Positions 19,329-28,996 of a stretch of 64,000 nucleotides of DNA are shown in pieces. The position numbers and the translations under genes are program-made. A model generated the notes under the pieces. The model saw nothing but the letters and a program-made list of their open reading frames with translations. It made no database searches and had not been told where the DNA came from. Origin of the DNA: Candidatus Rokuibacteriota bacterium (GTDB taxonomy: Bacteria; Methylomirabilota; Methylomirabilia; Rokubacteriales; CSP1-6); contig QHTE01000069.1 of assembly GCA_003220685.1 (NCBI GenBank), forward strand, positions 1 through 64,000, given 5' to 3'. Numbering within the stretch: the first letter of the stretch is position 1; every line of letters starts with the position of its first letter.

Positions 19329-20314
19329 TGGCGCATGCAATGTTCCGTCCTCGACGTCTGCGCGAGAAGCCGCTGCTGCGCAAGCTGGTCCGCGAGACCG
19401 CGCTGGCGGTCGACGACTTCATCTATCCGCTCTTCATCGTCCACGGCCGCGGCGTGCGCGAGCCCATCGGCTCGATGCCCGGCCAGTTCCGGCTCTCGAT
19501 CGACGAGATGGTGAAGGACATGAAGGACATCGCGAGCATGGGGATCCCCGGCGTCCTCCTGTTCGGCCTGCCGGCCGAGAAGGATCCGCGCGGCTCGGAG
19601 GCGTACGCCGAGGACGGCATCGTGCAGCAGGCGGTGCGGGCGGTGAAGGACGTCGTGCCCGACCTGCTGGTCGCCACCGACGTGTGCCTCTGCCAGTACA
19701 CGAGCCACGGGCACTGCGGTGTCGTCGAGGGCGGCACGGTCCGCAACGACCCGACGCTCGAGCTGCTGGCGCGCGTCGCGGTCTCGCACGCCGAGGCCGG
19801 CGCGGACATGATCGCGCCCTCCGACATGATGGACGGCCGGGTCGGCGCGATCCGCGAAGCCCTCGACGAGGCGAGCTTCACCGACACGCCGATCATGGCC
19901 TACTCGGCGAAGTACGCGTCGAGCTTCTACGGCCCCTTCCGGGACGCCGCGGACTCGGCGCCCCAATTCGGCGACCGGCGGTCGTACCAGATGGATCCGG
20001 CGAACTCCGCCGAGGCCATGCGCGAGATCGCCCTCGACCTCGACGAGGGGGCCGACATCGTCATGGTCAAGCCGGCCCTGCCGTACCTGGACATCATCTC
20101 GCGGGCGAAGGCTGAGTTCGGCGTGCCGCTGGCCGCCTACTCGGTCTCGGGCGAGTACGCGATGATCCGCGCGGCGGGTCGCCTCGGCTGGCTCGACGAG
20201 GAGCGCGCGATGATGGAGGCGCTCACGGCCATCCGGCGCGCGGGCGCCGATGTCGTGATCACCTACTTCGCCCGCGACGCCGCGCGCGTCCTGGAACGTG
20301 GCGGCGTGAGCTGA
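19328..20314 (+). CDS. hemB: Delta-aminolevulinic acid dehydratase (porphobilinogen synthase)
   Basis: HemB condenses two 5-aminolevulinates to porphobilinogen. The 328-residue protein shows the Zn-type Cys cluster '[15 protein letters not shown]' near residue 120, so it is a zinc enzyme, and both active-site lysine regions, '[15 protein letters not shown]' near 195 and '[11 protein letters not shown]' near 247. The start overlaps the hemD stop. It closes the hemA-C-D-B run. Confidence 0.96.
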   Translation: MAHAMFRPRRLREKPLLRKLVRETALAVDDFIYPLFIVHGRGVREPIGSMPGQFRLSIDEMVKDMKDIASMGIPGVLLFGLPAEKDPRGSEAYAEDGIVQQAVRAVKDVVPDLLVATDVCLCQYTSHGHCGVVEGGTVRNDPTLELLARVAVSHAEAGADMIAPSDMMDGRVGAIREALDEASFTDTPIMAYSAKYASSFYGPFRDAADSAPQFGDRRSYQMDPANSAEAMREIALDLDEGADIVMVKPALPYLDIISRAKAEFGVPLAAYSVSGEYAMIRAAGRLGWLDEERAMMEALTAIRRAGADVVITYFARDAARVLERGGVS

Positions 20315-20372
20315 GCCATGGCCCTGCCGTGCGAAGCGAAACCTTCCAATCCTGATCGAGTGAGCTGAGGGC

Positions 20373-20813
20373 GTGCGTATCTCGGCGAAGGGCGAGTACG
20401 CGATCCAGGCCGTGCTGGATCTGTCGCTCCACCGCGAGCGCGGCCTCACGGCCATCCAGGAGATCGCGCGGCGCCAGGCGATCCCGCAGCGCTACCTCGA
20501 GCAAGTGTTGCTCGCGCTCAAGCGCGCCGGTCTCTCGACCTCCAAGCGAGGATCAGCGGGCGGCTACCAGCTCACCCGGGCGCCGGAGGACATCACGGTG
20601 GGAGACGTCCTGAGAGCGGTGGAGGGGACCGGCGCGCCCTTCGAGGCGCAGCGCCGCGGCGGCCGCGGCACGGGCGAGCGCCACGATCTGGCCGAGCTCT
20701 GGGACGAGATCTCGAACGCGGTCTCGAAGGTAGTGGATCAGCTCACCTTCGGCGATCTCGCCGCACGGGCCGTCGCGCGCCGGAGCGCGGCGCGGCCGAT
20801 GTACCACATATGA
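20373..20813 (+). CDS. Rrf2-family transcriptional regulator, cluster Cys absent
   Basis: A 146-residue Rrf2 regulator: winged helix at residues 1-80 ('ISAKGEYAIQAVLDLSLHRE', 'AIPQRYLEQVLLALKRAGL', 'SKRGSAGGYQLTRAPEDITV') and a dimerisation helix behind. The three Cys that bind an iron-sulfur cluster in IscR/NsrR are missing, so it resembles CymR-type members, which sense cysteine synthase/O-acetylserine status. Its stop overlaps the cysteine synthase start (ATGA), which supports control of cysteine supply. The start is GTG 20373 after a GAGG. Confidence 0.88.
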   Translation: MRISAKGEYAIQAVLDLSLHRERGLTAIQEIARRQAIPQRYLEQVLLALKRAGLSTSKRGSAGGYQLTRAPEDITVGDVLRAVEGTGAPFEAQRRGGRGTGERHDLAELWDEISNAVSKVVDQLTFGDLAARAVARRSAARPMYHI

Positions 20814-21730
20814 GCGCACCGAAGATCGCGCAGTCGGTTCTCGAGCTGGTCGGCCGGACGCCGATGGTCCGGTTGAACCGGCTGCCCAAGCCGGGCGGCG
20901 CCGTGGTCGCGGCCAAAGTCGAATCGCTCAATCCCGGAGGCAGCGTCAAGGACCGGATCGCCGTCGCGATGCTCGAGGACGCCGAGCGGCGCGGCGTGCT
21001 CAAGCCGGGCGCGACGATCGTCGAGCCGACCAGCGGCAACACCGGCATCGGTCTGGCGATGGCAGCCGCGGTGCGGGGCTACCGGCTGATCCTGACGATG
21101 CCCGACGACATGAGCGTCGAGCGCCAGCGCCTGCTGGCGCGGTTCGGTGCCGAGCTTCACCTCACACCGGCCATCGAAGGCATGACGGGCGCGGTCCACG
21201 CCGCGCGCGAGCTGCTCCGCGAGCACCCGGACTACTTCATGCCGCAGCAGTTCGAGAACCCGGCGAATCCCGAGGCGCACCGGCGCACGACTGCGCTCGA
21301 GGTCCTCGACGCCGTCGGCGGCCGGCTCGATGCCTTCGTGGTCGGCGTCGGGACCGGCGGGACCCTGACGGGAGTCGGCGAGGTTCTCAAGGAAAAGATC
21401 CCGGCGGTCCGCATCGTCGCGGTCGAGCCCGCGGCGTCGCCCGTGCTCGCGGGTGGCAAGGCGCGGCCCCACGCGATCCAGGGCATCGGCGCCTCGTTCG
21501 TGCCCGGCGTCCTCAATCGCGCGATCATCGACCGGATCATCCAGGTGCGTGACGAGGACGCGCTCGCGTGGTCGCGACGGCTCGCGCGCGAGGAGGGCCT
21601 CCTCGTCGGGGTCTCGGCCGGCGCCGCCGCCTTCGCCGCGTGCATGGTCGCCGCGGAGATGTCGCCGAGCCAGCTGGTCGTCACGGTCCTCCCGGACACC
21701 GGCGAGCGGTACCTGAGTCCCGGAGGCTAG
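20810..21730 (+). CDS. cysM: Cysteine synthase (O-acetylserine or O-phosphoserine sulfhydrylase)
   Basis: A PLP enzyme of 306 residues that replaces the acetyl or phospho group of activated serine with sulfur. It carries 'LVGRTPMVRLNRL', the Schiff-base Lys in 'NPGGSVKDRIAV' near residue 45, 'PTSGNTGIGLAMAA', and 'GTGGTLTGVGEVLKE'. Because the next gene fuses a CysO-like sulfur carrier with a Mec-like protease, this enzyme may use CysO thiocarboxylate as sulfur donor, as Mycobacterium CysM does. That is inferred from context; CysK is the alternative label. Confidence 0.9.
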   Translation: MSAPKIAQSVLELVGRTPMVRLNRLPKPGGAVVAAKVESLNPGGSVKDRIAVAMLEDAERRGVLKPGATIVEPTSGNTGIGLAMAAAVRGYRLILTMPDDMSVERQRLLARFGAELHLTPAIEGMTGAVHAARELLREHPDYFMPQQFENPANPEAHRRTTALEVLDAVGGRLDAFVVGVGTGGTLTGVGEVLKEKIPAVRIVAVEPAASPVLAGGKARPHAIQGIGASFVPGVLNRAIIDRIIQVRDEDALAWSRRLAREEGLLVGVSAGAAAFAACMVAAEMSPSQLVVTVLPDTGERYLSPGG

Positions 21731-21732
21731 CC

Positions 21733-22551
21733 ATGTCCGTGACGGTCTACATCCCGACGTCGTTCCGTCGGGCGACCAACAACCGCGATCGAATCGAGCT
21801 GGCCGCGAACGACGTAAGCCGGCTGCTCGATCAGCTCGAGGCGTCGTACGGGGGCCTGAAGGGCCTGGTGCGCGACGAGGGCGGCGAGGTGCACCACCAC
21901 GTGAGCATCTACGTGAACAACGAGGCGATCGAGTCCCTCCAGGGGCTCTCCACGCAGCTCAAGGACGGCGACGAGGTCGCGATCATCCCCGCGCTGGCGG
22001 GCGGGGCGAGCACGATCGTGACCGCGGAAGAGCTTGAGGCGATCCGCCGGCAGGCGGTCGAGGAGTACCCGCGCGAGTCGTGCGGGGTCATCCTCGAGCA
22101 GGGCCAGCTGCGCCGGCTCGTCCGCTGTCGGAACATCCAGGACGAGCTCCACGCCAAGGATCCGCAGCGCTATCCGCGCGACACGCGGACGGCCTACTTC
22201 ATCGACCCCAAGGATCTCCTGCGCATCGGGCGCCTCGAAGGCGAGGGATACGAGATCGCCGTGATCTATCATTCCCACGTCGACGCCGGCGCCTACTTCT
22301 CGCCGACCGATCGTCAGCAGGCGCAGATCGGCGGCGAGCCGACGTACCCGACGGCGACCTATCTGGTGACGTCCGTGATGGCCGGACGCGCCGAGGCGGT
22401 CGCGGCGTTTCGCTGGAGCGCATCCGAGCGTGACTTCGTGCCGGTCGCGCTCGACTCGGATCGCTGGCGCTGGCACGAGCGGCTCTCGTTCACCGCCGGC
22501 CGGGTCTGGGAGCGGCTCGGAATCGGCGCGCGGCTCGGCCGGAGCTCTTGA
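21733..22551 (+). CDS. CysO/ThiS-like sulfur carrier fused to JAMM metalloprotease (Mec-like)
   Basis: Residues 1-91 look like a ThiS/MoaD/CysO beta-grasp carrier ending in the diagnostic Gly-Gly ('IIPALAGG', G90-G91). Residues ~95-250 form a JAMM/MPN domain: catalytic Glu region '[11 protein letters not shown]' and the metal motif '[14 protein letters not shown]'. In mycobacteria, separate Mec+, CysO and CysM make cysteine: CysO-SH donates sulfur and Mec cleaves Cys from CysO. Here carrier and protease are one 272-residue chain beside cysteine synthase. A short linker after GG would have to be cut to free the thiocarboxylate terminus. ATG 21733 follows the cysM stop by 2 nt. Confidence 0.88.
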   Translation: MSVTVYIPTSFRRATNNRDRIELAANDVSRLLDQLEASYGGLKGLVRDEGGEVHHHVSIYVNNEAIESLQGLSTQLKDGDEVAIIPALAGGASTIVTAEELEAIRRQAVEEYPRESCGVILEQGQLRRLVRCRNIQDELHAKDPQRYPRDTRTAYFIDPKDLLRIGRLEGEGYEIAVIYHSHVDAGAYFSPTDRQQAQIGGEPTYPTATYLVTSVMAGRAEAVAAFRWSASERDFVPVALDSDRWRWHERLSFTAGRVWERLGIGARLGRSS

Positions 22552-23828
22552 TGCGCGACTCGAAGAGCCTCTTCGAAGCCGCCTCTCGCCTGATCCCCGG
22601 CGGCGTCAACAGCCCCGTCCGCGCCTTCCGCGGCGTCGGCGGCGAGCCGTTCTTCGTCGCGCGCGCCGAGGGCGCGCGCCTCTGGGACGTCGACGGCCGC
22701 TCGTATCTCGACTTCCTCGGCTCGTGGGGACCGCTCATCCTCGGCCACGCCGCGCCGCCGGTGGTCGCGGCCGTCACCGAGGCGGCCGCGCGCGGCACGA
22801 GCTACGGCGCGCCGACCGGGCTCGAGGTCGAGATGGCCGAGGCGATCACCGCGGCCTTTCCGTCGATCGAGCTCGTGCGGCTGGTCAGCTCGGGGACCGA
22901 GGCCGCGATGAGCGCGATCCGCCTCGCGCGCGGCGCGACAGGCCGGTTGCTCCTGTTGAAGTTCGACGGCTGCTACCACGGCCACGCCGACAGCCTGCTC
23001 GTGAAGGCCGGCTCCGGAGGCGCGACGTTCTCGATTCCCGACAGCGCCGGCGTGCCCGGCCCGCTCGCGCAGCTCACCGTGACCGCACCGTTCAACGACC
23101 TGGACGCCGTGAAGTCGATCTTCAGCGAGCGCGGCCGCGAGATCGCGGCGGTCATCGTCGAGCCGGTGGCGGGGAACATGGGGGTCGTGGCGCCGCGTCC
23201 GGGATTTCTCGAAGGCTTGCGCGAGATCACGCGGGCTCATGACGCCGTGCTGATCTTCGACGAGGTCATCACCGGATTCCGCGTCGCGTACGGCGGCGCC
23301 CAGGAGCTCTACGGGGTGCGTCCGGACCTCACGTGCCTCGGCAAGGTCATCGGCGGCGGGCTGCCCGTCGGGGCGTACGGCGGATCGCGGCGGCTGATGA
23401 GCCACGTGGCGCCGCTCGGCGCCGTCTATCAGGCCGGCACGCTGTCGGGCAACCCGCTCGCGGTCGCCGCGGGGCTGGCGACCCTGGCGCGTCTGCGCGA
23501 CCGCGAAGTCTATCGGCGTCTCGAGACGCTCGGCGCCGAGCTCGAGCGGGGACTGCGCGCCGGCGCCGAGCGCGCGCGTGTGCCGCTGACCGTCAATCGC
23601 GTCGGCTCGATGCTGACCGGCTTCTTCTGTGACACGCCCGTGACCGACTACGCCTCGGCGAAGCGCTCGGACACCAAACGTTACGCGCGCTACTTCCACG
23701 GCATGCTCGAGCGCGGCGTGTTTCTGGCGCCGTCGCAGTTCGAAGCCGCCTTCGTCTCGCTCGCGCACACCGATGCGGACATCGCGTTCGCAGCGCGCGC
23801 CGCGGCCGACGCGCTGGCCGCCGGCTGA
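22551..23828 (+). CDS. hemL: Glutamate-1-semialdehyde 2,1-aminomutase
   Basis: HemL converts glutamate-1-semialdehyde to 5-aminolevulinate, the product HemB uses. The 425-residue PLP enzyme has '[18 protein letters not shown]', '[20 protein letters not shown]' (in part), '[10 protein letters not shown]' and the PLP Lys in '[18 protein letters not shown]' at about residue 265. ATG 22551 overlaps the preceding stop. With hemA it completes the C5 route, although the cysteine genes separate them. Confidence 0.96.
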   Translation: MRDSKSLFEAASRLIPGGVNSPVRAFRGVGGEPFFVARAEGARLWDVDGRSYLDFLGSWGPLILGHAAPPVVAAVTEAAARGTSYGAPTGLEVEMAEAITAAFPSIELVRLVSSGTEAAMSAIRLARGATGRLLLLKFDGCYHGHADSLLVKAGSGGATFSIPDSAGVPGPLAQLTVTAPFNDLDAVKSIFSERGREIAAVIVEPVAGNMGVVAPRPGFLEGLREITRAHDAVLIFDEVITGFRVAYGGAQELYGVRPDLTCLGKVIGGGLPVGAYGGSRRLMSHVAPLGAVYQAGTLSGNPLAVAAGLATLARLRDREVYRRLETLGAELERGLRAGAERARVPLTVNRVGSMLTGFFCDTPVTDYASAKRSDTKRYARYFHGMLERGVFLAPSQFEAAFVSLAHTDADIAFAARAAADALAAG

Positions 23829-23888
23829 GCCGAGCTCCGCGACCGCCCGCAACGCGCGCCGCACACGCTCGAAAACCACGTGAATAGA

Positions 23889-23916
23889 TTGACGGCCGGC
23901 GGGACTACGTGATAGC
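23889..23916 (+). promoter_or_regulatory. Possible promoter of the act operon
   Basis: TTGACG (23889-23894) is followed after 16 nt by GATAGC (23911-23916); TAGCGT two bases on is an alternative. It lies in the 132-nt gap after hemL, about 45 nt before actA. The -35 box is good, the -10 box poor. Confidence 0.35.
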
Positions 23917-23960
23917 GTTCACGAGCAAACTAGAAACCGCCGGAGGGCGATCGACTGTCG

Positions 23961-24554
23961 ATGATGGCGAAGGCGGGAGTAGGCGCACTCGGCGCGGCAC
24001 TCCTAGCCGTTCTGGTCTTCCTGGCGATCTCGTCGTGGAGCCGTCAGCCGGCCGCCGCCGCGAAGCCCTCGGCGCAGCCCATCAACTTCCCGCACAACGT
24101 CCACGTCGGCACCTACAAGATCGATTGCCAGTACTGTCACAGCGACGCGCGCCGCTCGGAATACGCGGGACTTCCGTCGGTCGAGCGGTGCATGGGGTGT
24201 CACAAGATCGTCGCCGCCGACAAACCGGAGGTCAAGAAGCTCGCCGACTACCACGCGAAGAAAGAGCCGATCCCCTGGGTGCGCGTGAACAAGCTGCCGG
24301 AGTTCACGTACTTCCCGCACAAGGCCCACATCCGCGCGGGCCTCAAGTGCCAGGGCTGTCATGGGCCGGTCGAGACGATGACGACCTTCGCGGCCCGGAC
24401 CGGCACGTCGCTGCGGGTCGACCTTTTGAACCTCGTGGGCTTCAGTCCCGCGCCGCCGCCGTTGACGATGGGCTGGTGCATCGAATGCCATCGCGAGCAG
24501 AACGCGACGGCCGGCCGGCGCGCCCCGCTCGACTGCGTGACCTGTCACCATTGA
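23961..24554 (+). CDS. actA: Alternative complex III, multiheme cytochrome c subunit ActA
   Basis: ActA is the pentaheme cytochrome of the quinol-oxidising alternative complex III. The 197-residue protein has an N-terminal membrane anchor (about residues 5-25) and then exactly five heme-binding CxxCH motifs: CQYCH, CMGCH, CQGCH, CIECH and CVTCH. It acts on the periplasmic side. Two adjacent ATGs begin the frame; the first is reported. It is separated from actB by a 190-nt region of tandem repeats. Confidence 0.92.
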   Translation: MMAKAGVGALGAALLAVLVFLAISSWSRQPAAAAKPSAQPINFPHNVHVGTYKIDCQYCHSDARRSEYAGLPSVERCMGCHKIVAADKPEVKKLADYHAKKEPIPWVRVNKLPEFTYFPHKAHIRAGLKCQGCHGPVETMTTFAARTGTSLRVDLLNLVGFSPAPPPLTMGWCIECHREQNATAGRRAPLDCVTCHH

Positions 24555-24559
24555 AAGCA

Positions 24560-24744
24560 ACGGAGCCACGTGTGCCCGTCACTCGCATCTTTGGTCGAAC
24601 CCGGCTGGAATCCGGCGGACGGAGCCACCCGTGTCAATCACTCGCTACCCTCGGCTGACCCGGGCTGGAGTACTCGATAGAACGGAGCCACATGCGTCTT
24701 TCACTCGCCACTCGCGGTTGGAACCCGGCTGGAGCAATCGGTAA
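24560..24744 (+). repeat. Three tandem ~60-nt imperfect repeats between actA and actB
   Basis: Copies start at 24560, 24619 and 24682 and end at the actB ATG. Each begins ACGGAGCCAC, has TCACTCGC about 18 nt later, and ends with CCGGCTGGA or CGGGCTGGA plus a variable tail. The spacing of 59-63 nt is not a fixed codon multiple, and I see no ORF in the gap, so it is non-coding. The opening and TACCCTCGG of copy 2 match the elements before hemC and hslV. I found no recognisable transposon ends. Function unknown. Confidence 0.8.
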
Positions 24745-27648
24745 ATGAACCGACGCGACTTCTTCAAGATCGTCACGGTATCCGGCGCCGCGGCCGCGAC
24801 CGGAGGCTGTCAGCAGGCGAGCGAGACGATCCTGCCGCTGGTGGTGCCGAACGAGCAGCTCATCCCGGGTGTCGCGTCGTGGTTCGCCACGGTGTGCCGT
24901 GAGTGTCCGGCCGGGTGCGGCGTCATCGCCCGCAATCGCGAAGGGCGCGTCGTCAAGCTCGAGGGCAATCCCGACCATCCCGTCAACGCCGGCGCGCTGT
25001 GCCTGCGCGGCCACGCCGCGCTCCAGGGCCTCTATCATCCCGACCGGATCGCGGGCCCGCTCGTCCGCGATGGCGGCCCCGGCTTCAAGAGCGCCACGTG
25101 GGACGCCGCCGCGAAAATCGTCGCCGACAAGATCGGTGCGCTCCGCGCCGGCGGCAAGGGCCGGGCGATCGCCGTCGTCACGCAGCTCGAGAACGGGAGC
25201 TTGGGCGGCCTGCTCGACCGCTGGGTGCAGGCGCTCGGCGCGCGCCCGCGGGTAACCCTGGAGCCGTTCGCCTACGAGTCGATCCGCGCCGCGAACCGCC
25301 TCACGTTCAACCGCGACGCGATCCCGTACTACGCGTTCGAGGACGCCGAGGTCGTGCTCTCGTTCGGGGCCGACTTCATCGAGACCTGGCTGTCGAACGT
25401 GAGCTACGCGCGGACGTTCGCGCGCATGCACTCGTTCCGGGACGGGCGCGCGGGCACGTTCATCCACGTCGAGCCGCGCCAGTCCCTGACGGCGTCGAAC
25501 GCGGACGAGTGGGTCCGGAACGCCCCAGGCACGGAGGGACTGCTCGCGCTCGCGATCCTCCGCGTGATGGTCGACGAGGGCGCGGCCGATCGGCGCTTTG
25601 GCGACGCGGTCGCGTCGGTCGACGTCAAGCGCGCCGCGGACGAGAGCGGCGTCGGCGTCGAGACGATCAAGCACCTCGCGAAGGTGTTCGCCCACGCCAA
25701 GCCCGGCCTCGCCGTCGGCGGCGGCGTCTCGGTCAGCGGCACCAACGCCACCCAGACCCAGGTCGCGATCAATCTCCTGAACGCGGCGGCGGGCAACGTC
25801 GGCAAGACCGTGCGCTTCGGCGCCGACTCGGCGTACGGCAAGGTCACTCCGTACGCCGAGGTCGCGAGCCTGGCGGGCGCGATGGCGAACGGCGAGGTCG
25901 AGGTCCTCATCCTGGGTCCCGGCGTGAACCCGGCCTTCACCTTGCCCTCCGGGCTCAAGCTCGCCGACGCGGTCCGCAAGGTGGCGCTGGTCGTCAGCTT
26001 CGCGAACGTGCCCGACCAGACGAGCGCGCTCGCGCACGTCGTCCTGCCCGACACCCATTGGCTCGAGTCGTGGGGAGACTACTCGCCGCGCGAGGGCGTG
26101 GTGGGCTTCCTGCAGCCCACGATGTCTCCGGTCCGGGATTCGCGACCCATGGGCGACACGCTCCTTCGCATCGGACGGGCCGCGCTCGGTGTCGAGGAAG
26201 GGAAGGGGCCAATTCCGTGGCCGACATTCGAGCAATACGTGAAAGGCACTTGGGCTCCACTGGTTAAGGGAGACCTTGAAGGCGCCCTGCGGCGCGGCGG
26301 CGTGTTCGCCGACGTCGCCCCGGCGGCGGTCACCCTGAAGGTCGTCGGCGGGAATGCGGAGCCCGCAAAGCTCGACGGCGACCCGAGCGGCCTGACGCTC
26401 CTGGCCTATCCGTCGCTCAGGTTCTACGACGGGCGCAGCGCCGTCAGCTCCTGGCTCCACGAAGCGCCCGACACGATGACGCAGGCGGTGTGGGACGCGT
26501 GGGTCGAGATCTCGACCGAGACCGCGCGCAAGCTCGGCGTCGTCCAGGGCGACATGGTCGCGGTGAAGTCGTCGCAGGGAACGCTCGAGCTCCCGGCGTA
26601 CGTCTCGCCGTCGCTCCATCCCTCGGCGGCCGCGATTCCGATGGGCCACCGCTACACGCCCTATCAGCGCACGCGATACGTCGCCGCCGACGCGCGCTCC
26701 CTGAACCCGATGGACATCCTGCCGGCGGTGACCGATCCCGCGTCCGGCGGCCTCGCCTTCATGAGCGCGAAGGTGACCCTGACCAGGCTCGGCACGCGGC
26801 GTCCGCTGGCCGTGCTCCAGGCGACGCACGACCAGGACGACCGCGAGCTGGCGCAGCACGTGGCCCTCGGCGCCGCACGCGAGCAGGCGCTGCGCGGCCG
26901 CGCCCCCGAGCCGCCGCCGCCGACCCTGTACGAGGAGCAAAAATATCCCGGACCGCGCTGGGGTATGACGATCGACGTCGACGCGTGCGTCGGCTGTCAG
27001 GCGTGCGTGGTCTCCTGCCAGGCCGAGAACAACGTCCCGGTCGTCGGGAAGGCCTCGGCGGCATACGGCCGCCAGCTCCACTGGATGCGGCTCGAGCGCT
27101 GGGCGGAAGGCAAGCCCGAGCATCCGACGAACCTGTTCCTGCCGATGCTCTGTCAGCACTGCGAGGTCGCCCCGTGCGAGCCGGTGTGTCCGGTCTACGC
27201 GGCGTACCGTACCGAGGAAGGACTCAACGGGCAGGTCTACAATCGCTGCGTCGGCACCCGCTACTGCGGCAACAATTGCCCCTACCACGTGCGCCGGTTC
27301 AACTGGTTCCAGTACGAGTTCCCGGCGCCCCTCGACGTGCAGCTGAACCCGGACGTGACCGTCCGCCAGCTCGGCGTCATGGAGAAGTGCACGATGTGTC
27401 TGCAGCGGATCATCGCCGGCAAGGATCGGGCGCGCGACGAGAAGCGCGCGGTCCGCGACGGCGACATCCAGACCGCGTGCCAGCAGACGTGTCCGACACA
27501 AGCGATCACCTTCGGCAACCTCAAGGACGAGGGCAGCGCCGTGACGAAGCTGACCCATTCGCCGCGCGCCTATCACGTCCTGGAGGAGGTCGGCACGCGG
27601 CCCTCGATCACCTACCTCCGCAAGGTCGTTCGCGGACCACACGCGTGA
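24745..27648 (+). CDS. actB: Alternative complex III, molybdopterin-like/iron-sulfur subunit ActB
   Basis: ActB is the large periplasmic subunit joining a molybdopterin-oxidoreductase-like domain (about 1-720), which in known complexes carries no molybdenum, to a ferredoxin-like domain (about 740-967). The N-terminus has a twin-arginine-like 'NRRDFFK' and a Cys at the end of the hydrophobic stretch ('TGGC'). An N-terminal cluster-type 'CRECPAGC' is present. The C-terminal domain has four Cys groups: 'CVGCQACVVSC', 'CQHCEVAPCEPVC', 'CVGTRYCGNNC' and 'CTMC...CQQTC', consistent with three 4Fe-4S and one 3Fe-4S cluster in the family. Length 967 is normal. Confidence 0.93.
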   Translation: MNRRDFFKIVTVSGAAAATGGCQQASETILPLVVPNEQLIPGVASWFATVCRECPAGCGVIARNREGRVVKLEGNPDHPVNAGALCLRGHAALQGLYHPDRIAGPLVRDGGPGFKSATWDAAAKIVADKIGALRAGGKGRAIAVVTQLENGSLGGLLDRWVQALGARPRVTLEPFAYESIRAANRLTFNRDAIPYYAFEDAEVVLSFGADFIETWLSNVSYARTFARMHSFRDGRAGTFIHVEPRQSLTASNADEWVRNAPGTEGLLALAILRVMVDEGAADRRFGDAVASVDVKRAADESGVGVETIKHLAKVFAHAKPGLAVGGGVSVSGTNATQTQVAINLLNAAAGNVGKTVRFGADSAYGKVTPYAEVASLAGAMANGEVEVLILGPGVNPAFTLPSGLKLADAVRKVALVVSFANVPDQTSALAHVVLPDTHWLESWGDYSPREGVVGFLQPTMSPVRDSRPMGDTLLRIGRAALGVEEGKGPIPWPTFEQYVKGTWAPLVKGDLEGALRRGGVFADVAPAAVTLKVVGGNAEPAKLDGDPSGLTLLAYPSLRFYDGRSAVSSWLHEAPDTMTQAVWDAWVEISTETARKLGVVQGDMVAVKSSQGTLELPAYVSPSLHPSAAAIPMGHRYTPYQRTRYVAADARSLNPMDILPAVTDPASGGLAFMSAKVTLTRLGTRRPLAVLQATHDQDDRELAQHVALGAAREQALRGRAPEPPPPTLYEEQKYPGPRWGMTIDVDACVGCQACVVSCQAENNVPVVGKASAAYGRQLHWMRLERWAEGKPEHPTNLFLPMLCQHCEVAPCEPVCPVYAAYRTEEGLNGQVYNRCVGTRYCGNNCPYHVRRFNWFQYEFPAPLDVQLNPDVTVRQLGVMEKCTMCLQRIIAGKDRARDEKRAVRDGDIQTACQQTCPTQAITFGNLKDEGSAVTKLTHSPRAYHVLEEVGTRPSITYLRKVVRGPHA

Positions 27649-27652
27649 GCCG

Positions 27653-28996
27653 ATGAGCGACGGCCGCACCACCACATCTCCCACGTTCGCCGACGTCAAC
27701 CGCGACGTCCTCCGCACGCTGGATCCGCCGGGCAACCTCTACTTCGCCTGGATGTGCTTCGTGGCGCTCCTGCTGGCCGGATTCTTCGCCGCGTGGACCG
27801 GGCAGGTCTGGTGGGGGATGGGCATGGCCGGCAAGCGCGTGCCCCAGATGTGGGCGATGTACATCACCACGTTCGTGTTCTGGATCGGTATCGGCCACGC
27901 CGGCACCTTGATCTCGGCCATCCTCTATCTGTTCCGCGCGCGCTGGCGGACTTCGATCTATCGCGGCGCCGAGGCGATGACGATCTTCGCGGTCATGACC
28001 GCGGGGCTGTTCCCGCTGATCCACGCCGGCCGCATGTGGTTCGCGTACTTCCTGCTCCCGTACCCGAACCAGCGTTTCCTCTGGCCGAACTTCCGGTCGC
28101 CGCTCGTCTGGGACGTCTTCGCGATCTCGACCTATCTCTCGATCAGCACCGTCTTCTTCATCGTCGGGCTCGTGCCGGACATCGCCGCGCTACGGGATGC
28201 CTCCACCGGCTGGCGGCGCCGGATCTTCGCGATGCTCTCGCTCGGCTGGGAGGGATCCGACACGCAGTGGCGCCACTACCGGCGCGCGTACGGGCTCCTG
28301 GCGGCCCTGGCCACGCCGCTCGTCCTCTCCGTGCACAGCGTCGTGTCCTGGGACTTCGCGATGGCCCTGGTTCCCGGCTGGCACTCGACGCTCTTCGCGC
28401 CGTTCTTCGTCGACGGCGCGATCTTCTCCGGGTTCGCGATGGTGCTGATCCTCATCCTGCCCATGCGCCACTTCTTCCACCTGCACGCGTACATCCAGGA
28501 AAAGCACCTGGACGCGATGGGCAAGCTGATCCTCGTCACGGGGCTCGTTCTGACCTACTTCTACATCTGCGAGATCTTCACCTCGCTCTACAGCGGCGAG
28601 CACATCGAGAAGGCCTCGCTCTTCTGGAAGGTGACCGCCACCTACGCCTGGGCGCTGTGGACCATGTACTTCTGTAACTGCATCGCCCCGCTGGTGCTCT
28701 TCTGGAAGCGAGCCCGTACGAGCCCGGTCGTGCTCTACGTCGTCTCCATCCTGGTGCTGATCGGCATGTGGTTCGAGCGGTTCAACATCATCGTCCCGTC
28801 GCTCGGCCACGACTTCTACCCGTACACGTGGGGCATCTACTATCCGAGCCCGACGGACACCATGATCGTGATCGGCAGCTTCTCGTTCTTCTTCCTCCTG
28901 TTCCTCGGCTTCATCAAGCTGATGCCGTCGCTGTCGATCGTGGAGGTCAAGGAGACGATCCCGCCGCCGGTCCGGGACAGAGCCCATGGCCACTGA
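27653..28996 (+). CDS. actC: Alternative complex III, NrfD-like membrane subunit ActC
   Basis: ActC is an NrfD/PsrC-type integral membrane protein of about ten helices that forms the quinol-binding site. The 447-residue product starts with a cytoplasmic segment, then helices such as 'FVALLLAGFFAAW' and 'WIGIGHAGTLISAILYLF', with conserved His and polar residues within the membrane ('HAGRMWFAYF', 'HSVVSWDFAM'). It follows actB by 4 nt and overlaps actD by 11. Confidence 0.93.
   Translation: MSDGRTTTSPTFADVNRDVLRTLDPPGNLYFAWMCFVALLLAGFFAAWTGQVWWGMGMAGKRVPQMWAMYITTFVFWIGIGHAGTLISAILYLFRARWRTSIYRGAEAMTIFAVMTAGLFPLIHAGRMWFAYFLLPYPNQRFLWPNFRSPLVWDVFAISTYLSISTVFFIVGLVPDIAALRDASTGWRRRIFAMLSLGWEGSDTQWRHYRRAYGLLAALATPLVLSVHSVVSWDFAMALVPGWHSTLFAPFFVDGAIFSGFAMVLILILPMRHFFHLHAYIQEKHLDAMGKLILVTGLVLTYFYICEIFTSLYSGEHIEKASLFWKVTATYAWALWTMYFCNCIAPLVLFWKRARTSPVVLYVVSILVLIGMWFERFNIIVPSLGHDFYPYTWGIYYPSPTDTMIVIGSFSFFFLLFLGFIKLMPSLSIVEVKETIPPPVRDRAHGH

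Noticed and set aside
24560-24744. Tandem repeats as a possible CRISPR array
   Set aside because: Only three imperfect copies with no unique spacers between identical repeats, and no cas genes nearby.
24745-27648. ActB as a formate dehydrogenase or nitrate/polysulfide reductase
   Set aside because: Fusion of the molybdopterin-like and ferredoxin domains, with ActA, C, D, E and F around it, identifies alternative complex III.
24634-27735. 1033-codon open frame on the minus strand
   Set aside because: Antisense shadow of actB in a very GC-rich genome; composition typical of shadows.
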